The notes under the pieces were generated by a model, which searched no databases, was not told where the DNA came from, and was given only the letters and a program-made list of their open reading frames with translations. Position numbers and translations under genes: made by a program. A stretch of 64,000 nucleotides of DNA from Thalassoglobus polymorphus (lineage in GTDB: Bacteria > Planctomycetota > Planctomycetia > Planctomycetales > Planctomycetaceae). This document shows positions 37,144 through 44,885 of the stretch, piece after piece; positions within the stretch are counted from its first letter, which is position 1, and each line of letters opens with the position of its first letter. The DNA lies in NCBI RefSeq assembly GCF_007744255.1, contig NZ_CP036267.1:2359500-2423499 (forward strand), in the 5' to 3' direction.

Positions 37144-38111
37144 GTGCTTTTTCAGCCTTCGTGGGCATCATGAATATCACAGGAGTCAACTACTACGAAT
37201 TGTGGCTGACTTCGCATTGCAGACAACCTTGCTAAGTGGGCAGCTTTGCAAAGAAGTGACATATCTTCAGGAGTGGGCGTGGTGGTCTCACTGGTTCGAA
37301 ACAGCGATCACCTTTCGGAAATCACAATATCGTTTTTTTTGAATCAGGCAATCACACCACGCGTCGACTTGCACGTTTCCGAAAACCGATCAACATCAGT
37401 CAGCTCTGAATTGAGACATGAGTTACAGCGGTTCGTCGATTTCTCGTACTGATCAATAGACGTTAAGGGCTGAGGCAAAAACTTGAAAGTGGCTTTGTCA
37501 TGGCTGGGAGGATTCCTCATCACAGAGGGGGAAGTTTCTGCTCTGGCTCTCAAATTCGATGAACAGTTCTCATTTCAGTAGGCGAAAACAGTTCAGCGAA
37601 AACAAGTCAATGAGACCCGTTTTGTGAGCCACGCATGAGATTGTTATCTCTATATAGCTTACAGAAGGTATTTTGCGGGCTGATATGGTATCCTTACGTA
37701 CTGCTGATGCGACGTCAGAGAGAATACACGTGACGTCATTTTGATCCCAGATTGTTTTTTTCAAAGCCGGTTTTTGTGGCGAATTTGGGTGAGCGACTTG
37801 GAGAATCGCTGAACTTGCGGCATTTTTGACCGGAAAGCGAATCATCTCTTCACTCCTTGTTCCCCTCTCGTATGATTTAGGCACAACTGTTGCACAACAA
37901 AGAAGAGTTCCGCTTAGAGGACTCTCCCGGAAACTTGAAAGTGGCATCTCAAATAGAGAGAAAATTCTCCATTTCGCAAGTTTTTGGGTCTATCACATAG
38001 TTTAAGACAGCGATCATGGTGATCGATTCCCCCCGATCCCAATTCCCGCTCTGCGATCTCACTTGCGAATTCATTTGAGAGCCAGAGCGACAAGATGTCT
38101 GGAAATCTAAC
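37144..38111. other. Long intergenic region upstream of the YXWGXW protein
   Basis: There is no convincing gene in these 968 bp. GACGTCA occurs at 37711 and TGACGTCA at 37731, exactly 20 bp apart, so they also form a 7-bp stem with a 13-nt loop. CTTGAAAGTGGC occurs twice (near 37481 and 37934), in contexts that faintly resemble the family B element. I see nothing else. Confidence 0.4.
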
Positions 38112-40832
38112 ATGAATATGCCTCTCTCTCTCTCAAACTCGTGGCGATACGGATTGGCCTGCGCGAGCCTTTTCACGTGTGGAGTGATCTCTGCACAGGA
38201 TGTCTCTCCGCAGCCACCACCACCTCCGCTACCGATGATCAATTCGGTGGATCCCGCGCCAGCCGATGGGACTCAGCGCGCTCAGGGTGCCGATATTGAC
38301 GCGGACGTTCTGACTCGTGGTCCGGTTCATGAAGCGTATGCAGAACAGTACGAAAGTGATCCCACGCCCGGTCTAATCGTTGGTAAGCAACCCCCCGAAC
38401 TGATCGATGAGCTACCACCTGAGGAAATGCCCGAGGGAGCCAACGTCGAATGGGTTCCTGGGTATTGGGCTTTCGATGAAGATATTGAAGATTTCATCTG
38501 GATCAGTGGATTGTGGCGGGATATTCCCGTCGGTCAGCAATGGATTCCAGGTTATTGGTCAGAAGCCGATGGAGGATGGCAATGGGTCCCCGGATTCTGG
38601 ACATCGTCTGACAACGAAGAGTTAAGCTACTTGCCACAACCGCCACAAAGTCTCGAACAGGGACCGAATGTTACTGCTCCCAGTGATGAGCATTTCTGGG
38701 TTCCCGGGACATGGGTTTACGAAACGAACAACTACTTATGGCGTCCCGGTTATTGGGAACAGCCGTATAACGATTACATGTGGGTTCCATCTCGTTACCA
38801 GTGGACACCCCGAGGATATGTGTACTGTTCTGGATACTGGGACTATCCACTGGCCAGACGTGGTGTTTTATTCTCACCCGTTCGGTTTACTAACAACCGA
38901 TACCCCAGAAGATTTTACGGTTACCGATATCGCCCTCAACTCGTCGTCTCGACAGGGCCGTTGTTGATCCACTTGTTTGTTCGTCCCCGCTACCGACACT
39001 ACTACTTTGGGGACTACTACGGATCACGATATCGAGACCGAGGTATTTACGCATTCACTCGTCACAGCCGGTATGGTCGCCGTGGATACCATTATGATCC
39101 GATTCGATCTTATTATCAGCGTGGGTCGCGCCGAACCACTTACAATCGCTTGGTTGACTGGCATGGCTACTTTGATCGAAATAAATCATCTCGACCACCA
39201 CACACGTATCGGAAGACTCGTGAGATCGTCAATAGTGGGTTCGCTGGAAGAAACGCTGTCGTGATTCGACAAGCGACTCTCAGTGAATCAATTAGAGATC
39301 TCGCTAAAGAAGGTCGTGCCGATCGTAAAACCTTCACAAGAATTCCAGATGATGTTCGGAACCGTATCTCGGATCGTGCATCTTCGACAGCTCGCAAGAT
39401 TACTGAACAACGCGTCGCCTTTGAATCTCGCGGCAGACATCGCGGAGATGGAACTTCAAGAGGCGAAGATCAGAGAGGTCAACTGAATCCAAAGGGTTCA
39501 GACAGGGATATCAAGTTGCCTGAAAGAGACAATCGCGGAGACAGGGGTGACAGAGTCGCGCGGACCGAAAAGCTGAAGTTGCCCGAATCCTCTGCTTTTC
39601 GGGATCGACTGGACGGCATTCGAGATCGAGAAAAAGAAGTTCGAGAAAATCGTGGTTCCGATGACAGGGGCTCTCGTGATGGGAGCAGAATTGGACGTAC
39701 CACAGGAGACAATGAAGGCTCATCACGTAAGTCACTTCGTGATCGTATGGAGAATGCGCGAAAAGACCGTTCAAAAGAATCGGTAAATTCCCGAGATGGA
39801 AAGCCTGAAGTCATTGGCAAGACCAGAGACAGGGAGCCAGGAAACGCAAGTGAGCGAAAGCCTGTCCAGGAATCATCGGGAAGCGATTTGCGCGCTCGGA
39901 TCGAAGCTGCTCGAAACGAAGCAGAAAGAAACCGGGGGACTCGCGAGAGCCGTGGACGAGATTCGAAAAGTGAACCTTCAAAGAATCCAGCGACGATAGA
40001 TCGCGGGGTGCGTAATCCGGGATCAGCGACTGATGCAAGGTCACGTATTGACAATGCCCGGAAGCCGACCGATGCAAGAAATGAAAATTCGAATCGTACA
40101 AATTCGAACCGAACAAGGACTCCAGGTTCAGATTCAACAAAAACGCCCAGCTCAAACCGGAATTCTTCCTCAGACTTGAGGGCACGAATTGAAGCTGCTC
40201 GAAAAGCGTCAGCTTCACAACGTGGAACTATGAACCGGGCAACACCATCCTCATCGAATGATTTAAGAACGAGGGGAACACAGCGTACCCCAAGTCGTTC
40301 TTCAGACAGTTCGCCGCGAACGAACAGCTCGCCGCGGTCTTCAATTCAGGATGCGATCAACCGTAGCCGGCAATCGTCAACTCCTTCATCGCGGTCGTCG
40401 ACGCCATCACGTTCAGCGACGCCTAGTCGTTCGACCACACCGTCGCGGTCAGCGACACCAAATCGTTCAGCAGCGCCGTCCTCACGGTCTGCGACACCCT
40501 CGCGTTCGACTCCCTCGCGTTCAACACCGTCACGTTCGTCATCATCGACTCGATCATCCTCATCGTCGTCGCGTTCGGCTTCACCGTCACGATCAGCGAT
40601 ACCGAGTCGCTCAGCGACACCAACGCGATCATCCTCAAGCTCGTCGAGGTCGTCGCGGTCGGCTGCACCATCACGTTCTGCGACACCATCAAGAAGCAGC
40701 AGCCGCTCAAGTGCTCGACCATCTACTTCATCGAGGAGTAGCAGTCGTCCAAGTGCTCGATCATCGTCATCAAGTTCCCGGTCCTCAGGGAATCGATCAT
40801 CTGGATCGTCGAGAAGTCGGAATAAGAAGTGA
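38112..40832 (+). CDS. Exported YXWGXW-type repeat protein with Ser/Arg-rich tail
   Basis: The 906-residue protein has a signal peptide (RYGLACASLFTCGVISAQ). Residues 100-240 carry repeated aromatic modules of the W-x-P-G-Y/F/T-W type (WVPGYW, WISGLW, WIPGYW, WVPGFW, WVPGTW, WRPGYW, YCSGYW), the YXWGXW/BcpO-like repeat. Residues 255-345 are rich in Tyr and Arg. Residues 390-710 are charged (RDR, RENR) and predicted disordered. The last 200 residues are an almost pure Ser/Arg/Pro/Thr low-complexity tail built of SRSxTPSRS units. The protein is extremely basic. It may bind acidic polymers, peptidoglycan-linked material or nucleic acid in the large periplasm; no enzymatic motif is seen. A near-perfect terminator follows. 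Confidence 0.75.
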   Translation: MNMPLSLSNSWRYGLACASLFTCGVISAQDVSPQPPPPPLPMINSVDPAPADGTQRAQGADIDADVLTRGPVHEAYAEQYESDPTPGLIVGKQPPELIDELPPEEMPEGANVEWVPGYWAFDEDIEDFIWISGLWRDIPVGQQWIPGYWSEADGGWQWVPGFWTSSDNEELSYLPQPPQSLEQGPNVTAPSDEHFWVPGTWVYETNNYLWRPGYWEQPYNDYMWVPSRYQWTPRGYVYCSGYWDYPLARRGVLFSPVRFTNNRYPRRFYGYRYRPQLVVSTGPLLIHLFVRPRYRHYYFGDYYGSRYRDRGIYAFTRHSRYGRRGYHYDPIRSYYQRGSRRTTYNRLVDWHGYFDRNKSSRPPHTYRKTREIVNSGFAGRNAVVIRQATLSESIRDLAKEGRADRKTFTRIPDDVRNRISDRASSTARKITEQRVAFESRGRHRGDGTSRGEDQRGQLNPKGSDRDIKLPERDNRGDRGDRVARTEKLKLPESSAFRDRLDGIRDREKEVRENRGSDDRGSRDGSRIGRTTGDNEGSSRKSLRDRMENARKDRSKESVNSRDGKPEVIGKTRDREPGNASERKPVQESSGSDLRARIEAARNEAERNRGTRESRGRDSKSEPSKNPATIDRGVRNPGSATDARSRIDNARKPTDARNENSNRTNSNRTRTPGSDSTKTPSSNRNSSSDLRARIEAARKASASQRGTMNRATPSSSNDLRTRGTQRTPSRSSDSSPRTNSSPRSSIQDAINRSRQSSTPSSRSSTPSRSATPSRSTTPSRSATPNRSAAPSSRSATPSRSTPSRSTPSRSSSSTRSSSSSSRSASPSRSAIPSRSATPTRSSSSSSRSSRSAAPSRSATPSRSSSRSSARPSTSSRSSSRPSARSSSSSSRSSGNRSSGSSRSRNKK

Positions 40833-40914
40833 TCGATTTTTCATGTGATGAATCGACCTCTTCGTAGCGAGTAGCGTCTGGGGCCTCTGACATGTACGCG
40901 GTTAATGATTGAAC

Positions 40915-40947
40915 AAAAAAACTCGGCGAATATTCGCCGAGTTTTTT
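40915..40947. terminator. Bidirectional intrinsic terminator, fully palindromic
   Basis: AAAAAACTCGGCGAAT and its exact complement ATTCGCCGAGTTTTTT form a palindrome of about 32 bp with no unpaired loop in DNA. It serves the Ser/Arg-rich gene and the convergent small membrane-protein gene. Confidence 0.9.
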
Positions 40948-41113
40948 ATTTGGTGTGCCGAGTTTTACATCCGTTTTTGCGGATGCGATCCATGGTTGAT
41001 ACAGGAATTTTATGTACTCATCTTTCACTCGAACTGTATCGATAGGAACGCTGAATTACTTCATGGACTGCACGCCAGAAGGCAGGACTTGAAAGATCAT
41101 TATTGAACTTGCT

Positions 41114-41356
41114 TTAGAGAACGTGTGCACCTGATTGGCTGACGTCAATGTCGTGCCGAGATGTATAGGCGTCAAGGACACGTTGAAATGCTTGCCGTTT
41201 GGACTTTCGATAGTTGATGTACGCCTGGACCAAGAAGGTCAGCAGAGCAACAACGCTCAGGATTGTTAACGGAACTCTCAACTCTTTGACTAAGTCCAGT
41301 GCCAATACTGTGACGGCAATCCCGGCCATAAAGTGGCGAAATGATAGAGTGTTCAT
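41114..41356 (-). CDS. Small two-helix membrane protein of unknown function
   Basis: The 80-residue protein has two closely spaced hydrophobic helices (FMAGIAVTVLALDLV and LTILSVVALLTFLVQAYI) and a basic, soluble C-terminal tail (NYRKSKRQAFQRVLDAYTSRHD). I recognise no family. The frame stays open upstream to ATG 41515 or TTG 41533, which would add a Pro/Ser-rich segment. I prefer ATG 41356 because the extra sequence contains a GTAAAG...CTTTAC hairpin and looks non-coding, but no start has a good ribosome site. It stands alone between a terminator and repeat sequence. Confidence 0.45.
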   Translation of the reverse strand: MNTLSFRHFMAGIAVTVLALDLVKELRVPLTILSVVALLTFLVQAYINYRKSKRQAFQRVLDAYTSRHDIDVSQSGAHVL

Positions 41357-41648
41357 AAGTACGTTCACTAGTTGAGGATCTGAAAATATGTCGGGTAAAG
41401 CCGAAACTTTACGCGCACATTTAGAATCTGGTGAGTGCTGTGAGGAGGGAGGAAGTGGTGGGGAGGAGGCACGAAAAGCTCTCCACTCAGGGAGTGGATT
41501 GTTCGCGTCCAGCATCCCGAAGTCCAGACACAAAATGTCTTCAGAAGTTCGAATTCTCTGGTTCGATACACATAACGCGAGCTTGATTTTTGTGACTCGA
41601 AAAGAAACCTTTTCGAGTTCTTGCTGTTGGCCGCAAATTCAGGCTTCT

Positions 41649-41765
41649 TAGAGCATCTTTCGAATTGGTTTGCAGGATCTGCCTCGTGACGAACAGTAAT
41701 TTCACTATAGAAATATGTTCTTCACGGACATTTGAGAGAGCAATTTTAAGTTTCAGAATCAGTTC
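41649..41765 (+). repeat. Mosaic repeat: family A left part joined to half of a family B element
   Basis: TAGAGCATCTTTCGAATTGG at 41649 starts a family A copy that runs to TTCACGGAC (41729). Bases 41731-41765 then match the right half of family B (TTTGAGAGAGCAATTTTAAG then TTTCAGAATCAGTTC) instead of the family A right end. It occupies part of the 459-bp gap before the intradiol dioxygenase gene. Confidence 0.65.
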
Positions 41766-41815
41766 TCGAGTCCACACTGGAACTGCGCCGCCCTGTTCAG
41801 GTTTTGTTAATGCGA

Positions 41816-42544
41816 CTACAGCCGGCGTGGACGATTTTCCCCTCCACGGTATTGTGGCTGACCAATTCCTCCATCGATTTTCTTTAAGTCGGCTTCGTTC
41901 GGAGTCTTCCCGAGAACAATATCAAAATTCGCTGTCAGTTCCCCAATCTTGGAATCTTGAAGGGGTTTGAATGCGACTTGTATCGCTTCGCGTTGGAATG
42001 GGTCTCGAATTTGTTTGAAGAGCCCATCGCTTTTGTTTTGTTCTTCACCATGAATGAGCATTTGTGTGGTGAAAATTCGTTTTCCATTTTGACTCACGGC
42101 GAAATGGATATGTGGTGTTCGGCCTGGATATCGGACAGGTTTGATTGTTCTAAAGTAATATTGTCCGGTCGAATCGGTCAGGAAACGTCCGTATCCCTGA
42201 AAATTTGAATCGCGATTGCCTCGGTCGTTGCTGCCTGAATGTAAATAGACCCCGTTGTTATCAACCTGCCAGATTTCAACAAACGCATTTCGAATCGGCT
42301 GGCCGGTTTCAGAGAGAATTCTGCCGCCTAAGTGCGTGATCTCTCCGACAGCTGGGGTGATGGCATCATTGATCAGAAGAAGATCGTTGTCGGTATCGAG
42401 CGGGAGTTTATCCGGGTAAAACGGACCTTCTCCGACAGCAGGCGTGCGGATCAGTTCCTCAGCAAAGAGCCCCGGTGTCGCGAAGGCTGCGGCAGCAAAG
42501 CTTGAAAGTTGAAGAAATCGTCGACGGTGTAGTTCTGAACTCAT
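41816..42544 (-). CDS. Exported intradiol ring-cleavage dioxygenase-like protein
   Basis: The 242-residue protein opens with a Tat-like signal (ELHRRRFLQLSSFAAAAFATPG). It carries the protocatechuate/catechol intradiol dioxygenase core: EGPFYPDKLP, GGRILSETGQPIRNAFVEIWQVDNNGVY, and RYPGRTPHIHF. Likely Fe(III) ligands (numbered from ATG 42550, two residues longer) are Tyr102, Tyr141, His147 and His149. The Tyr-Tyr spacing of 39 matches protocatechuate dioxygenase, but the Tyr-to-His loop is shorter (6 instead of 13). Export and the shortened loop argue against ordinary aromatic catabolism; no other catabolic gene is nearby. I favour ATG 42544, with GAGG 7 bp upstream. Confidence 0.8.
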   Translation of the reverse strand: MSSELHRRRFLQLSSFAAAAFATPGLFAEELIRTPAVGEGPFYPDKLPLDTDNDLLLINDAITPAVGEITHLGGRILSETGQPIRNAFVEIWQVDNNGVYLHSGSNDRGNRDSNFQGYGRFLTDSTGQYYFRTIKPVRYPGRTPHIHFAVSQNGKRIFTTQMLIHGEEQNKSDGLFKQIRDPFQREAIQVAFKPLQDSKIGELTANFDIVLGKTPNEADLKKIDGGIGQPQYRGGENRPRRL

Positions 42545-42560
42545 TTTCATTCCTCAACGT

Positions 42561-42624
42561 CTAGTGCATTTTTCGAATTAGTGAAGTGCGTTCTCCACAA
42601 ACACATGGTTGAGCAAGCTGCTCT
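42561..42624 (+). repeat. Degenerate family A repeat with central deletion
   Basis: TAGTGCATTTTTCGAATTAG, then AAGTGCGTTCTCCACA and GAGCAAGCTGCTCT, keep the left and right ends of family A, but the middle of about 40 bp is missing. It lies in the divergent region upstream of the dioxygenase gene. Confidence 0.45.
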
Positions 42625-42850
42625 CGTGTTGAAATCGATATCCTCATGATGAAACACCAGGTCTCATTCAAAGTTTCGATCTGTTTTAGATTCGAACGGC
42701 AATTCACGTTGGCCCCTCCCCTCCTTGACTGCGACGTCCTCCCATTTAATTCCATGCCGATTGTGTAGAGATAGGATCTTTGAGAGGCCACGTAAGAGCA
42801 GGTGCACAGCAGATTCCAGAAGCTGTCTGGCGTGTCGGAAATACAGAGCC

Positions 42851-42856
42851 TATAAT
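42851..42856 (+). promoter_or_regulatory. Candidate -10 element of the prenyltransferase/HEAT gene
   Basis: A perfect TATAAT lies 56 bp upstream of the ATG at 42913. No good -35 is seen at 16-18 bp. Confidence 0.35.
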
Positions 42857-42912
42857 ACATTGCTCACTTTTCATGATCTTGAAACTGCTCATCAATCGGT
42901 GAAATTCGTCCC

Positions 42913-44646
42913 ATGCAACGCAAAATTGGTTCCGCGTTTGTTCTGATTGCTCTCTTCTCGAGTGCAAGTTTTGGCGCTTCACCCCAAGAAGTGACCCGTT
43001 CGATTAATCGCGGTGCAAGCTATCTGAAATCAGTTGTTGACGAAGCTCACGGTGGAAAGAAAACGTTAATTGCGCTGGCGATGATGAAAGGGAACATTCC
43101 TAAGAACGATCCCGCGTTTCAAGCTGTCGTGAAGGAAGTTTTAGAGAAGTTCGAAGGTGGGAAATATAAGCCGGGGGGAGAACATCTTTACGAAGCAGGC
43201 GTTGAGGCGACGTTATTGGCCGACCTTGATCCCGTAAAATATAAGCCGCAAATCCAACTTCTGGCAGATTACATTTTGGGTCATCAAATGGCGACCGGAG
43301 GCTGGGACTATCCAACCGGTGGTCACCCCAAGGAATCTGTGGGTGATACAAGTGTTATGCAATACGCTTGCCTGGGGCTTTGGGCAGCTTCGCGTGCTGG
43401 CGTAGAAATCGATCAGAAAGTGTGGGTCGACATTCTCGATTGGCACGTGAAGTATCAAAACAAGGATGGTGGGTTTGCATACATTCCCGGTTTGAAAATT
43501 GGTGATGGGAACGGAGACTCAACGATCAATATGTCGGTCAATGCAGTCGGAAGTATGCATATTGCCATGCTTCAGCTGAACCCAACCTATCTCCCATTCG
43601 AAAGTGAACTCAGAGCTCAGAAAGCTTCGGAGACGGAAGCAGAAACAAAGCGTTTCGGAATTCTTGAGACCGTAAAAATTGACGATCCTCAAGTGAAAAC
43701 CGACAGCGCAAGAATTCCAGCAGCTTCGGTAAATTCGGTCCGTCGGGTCTTTGGCTTCGTCACAAACCGCTTTCGTGTTGAAAACAAAGAGACTGGATGG
43801 GCGGCCTATTATTACTATTCTCTCGAGCGAATGGCGGCTCTGGCAAACGTGAAGCAAATCGGTAATCGAGACTGGTTCAATGAATGTGCGGATTTCCTGA
43901 TAAAAAAACAGAAGGATGACGGTTCATGGAGCGTCTCGCGGAATTTTGCAGCGGATGTCGATACCGCTTTCGCCGTTTTGTTTCTCACCCGCTCGACTGG
44001 ACGCTTGTTGAAGCGTGTTGACACCCCGAAGTTTGGTGATGGACTGCTCGCTGGAGGACGAGGCTTACCCGACGACTTGACCGATGTCGATTTCAATGGT
44101 CGCTCAGTCAAAATGAAAGAACCGCCAACTGAGCCTCTGGATATTCTCCTCGCGTCACTTTCAAAAACTGGCGGACTTGAAAACCTTGATGCTGTGCAAG
44201 AGCAGATTGTTGAGCAAGTTCAGTTGGGGAATCGAGAAGACCTCATTGGACAGGTCGACCAACTCTTGAAGTTGATCGATCATCCCGATCCAGACATCCG
44301 CCAAACTGTCGTTTGGGCATTGGGGAGGACAGGGAACATGAATCTGGCTCAACATCTCATCGACAAGCTTAGCGACGAAAATCTTTACGTGATGATTGAG
44401 GCGAGAAACGCCTTATGCTGGATCTCACGTAAGCCGCTCGGGTTTGGGTTTCCCGAAGATCCTCTCCAGGACCTCTCCACGAAAGCAACAGATGAGCAGA
44501 AGAGAGCCGCGATTAGCTTGTGGCACAAAAATCTCGTTCTGACCTGGGGGGACTGGTATCTGAAGAACCGCCCCTTTGAAGATCGGGGAGATGCCTTCGA
44601 AGCGGAACTTCGCCAAAAGATGGAGAAGCTCAAGTACGGCTTTTAA
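42913..44646 (+). CDS. Exported prenyltransferase/squalene-cyclase-fold protein with HEAT repeats
   Basis: The 577-residue protein has a signal peptide (SAFVLIALFSSASFGAS). Residues 30-350 contain alpha/alpha-toroid repeats of the terpenoid cyclase/prenyltransferase type (GGWDYPTGG, DGGFAYIPG, DGSWSVSRNFAADVDTAFAVLFL). The C-terminal part has HEAT-like repeats (IDHPDPDIRQTVVWALGRTGNMNLAQHLIDKLSDENLYVMIEARNAL). I do not see a squalene-cyclase DxDD acid, and the protein is exported, so it is probably a scaffold or binding protein, as is common in planctomycetes. It is a lone gene with a good -10 upstream. Confidence 0.75.
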   Translation: MQRKIGSAFVLIALFSSASFGASPQEVTRSINRGASYLKSVVDEAHGGKKTLIALAMMKGNIPKNDPAFQAVVKEVLEKFEGGKYKPGGEHLYEAGVEATLLADLDPVKYKPQIQLLADYILGHQMATGGWDYPTGGHPKESVGDTSVMQYACLGLWAASRAGVEIDQKVWVDILDWHVKYQNKDGGFAYIPGLKIGDGNGDSTINMSVNAVGSMHIAMLQLNPTYLPFESELRAQKASETEAETKRFGILETVKIDDPQVKTDSARIPAASVNSVRRVFGFVTNRFRVENKETGWAAYYYYSLERMAALANVKQIGNRDWFNECADFLIKKQKDDGSWSVSRNFAADVDTAFAVLFLTRSTGRLLKRVDTPKFGDGLLAGGRGLPDDLTDVDFNGRSVKMKEPPTEPLDILLASLSKTGGLENLDAVQEQIVEQVQLGNREDLIGQVDQLLKLIDHPDPDIRQTVVWALGRTGNMNLAQHLIDKLSDENLYVMIEARNALCWISRKPLGFGFPEDPLQDLSTKATDEQKRAAISLWHKNLVLTWGDWYLKNRPFEDRGDAFEAELRQKMEKLKYGF

Positions 44647-44885
44647 TTGCGGCGTCGCTTTGGGTTTCATAGGGTTTGTGGAGGAGGCTTTCGATTGAGG
44701 CCTGCATGCGGTGAGCCTTGCTGAAAGCGTGTCTCAGTGTCTATCGAGAGTGTCTCGATCTCTCTACAGGCCGAACTCCCCTCCCCTTGAGTTGGGATCT
44801 TTTCTCTTCTGGGCTGGCACATTCTCTCTCTTCCACTACAAAGTGTCATTGATGATTCTTTGAGAGAGACTTGGAAAGAGATCTC

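Noticed and set aside
37570-37947. 125-codon minus-strand open frame in the 37.1-38.1 kb gap
   Set aside because: Irregular composition, no domain, and it covers the GACGTCA dyad region; probably chance.
39479-40848. Long open frames in other frames of the Ser/Arg-rich gene, on both strands
   Set aside because: The biased repeats of the real gene suppress stop codons in other frames; the shadow proteins are His/Arg or Ser/Arg runs without signals.
44647-44870. Regulatory structure between the prenyltransferase/HEAT gene and the symporter gene
   Set aside because: Only short chance inverted repeats, no T tract and no repeat-family match.
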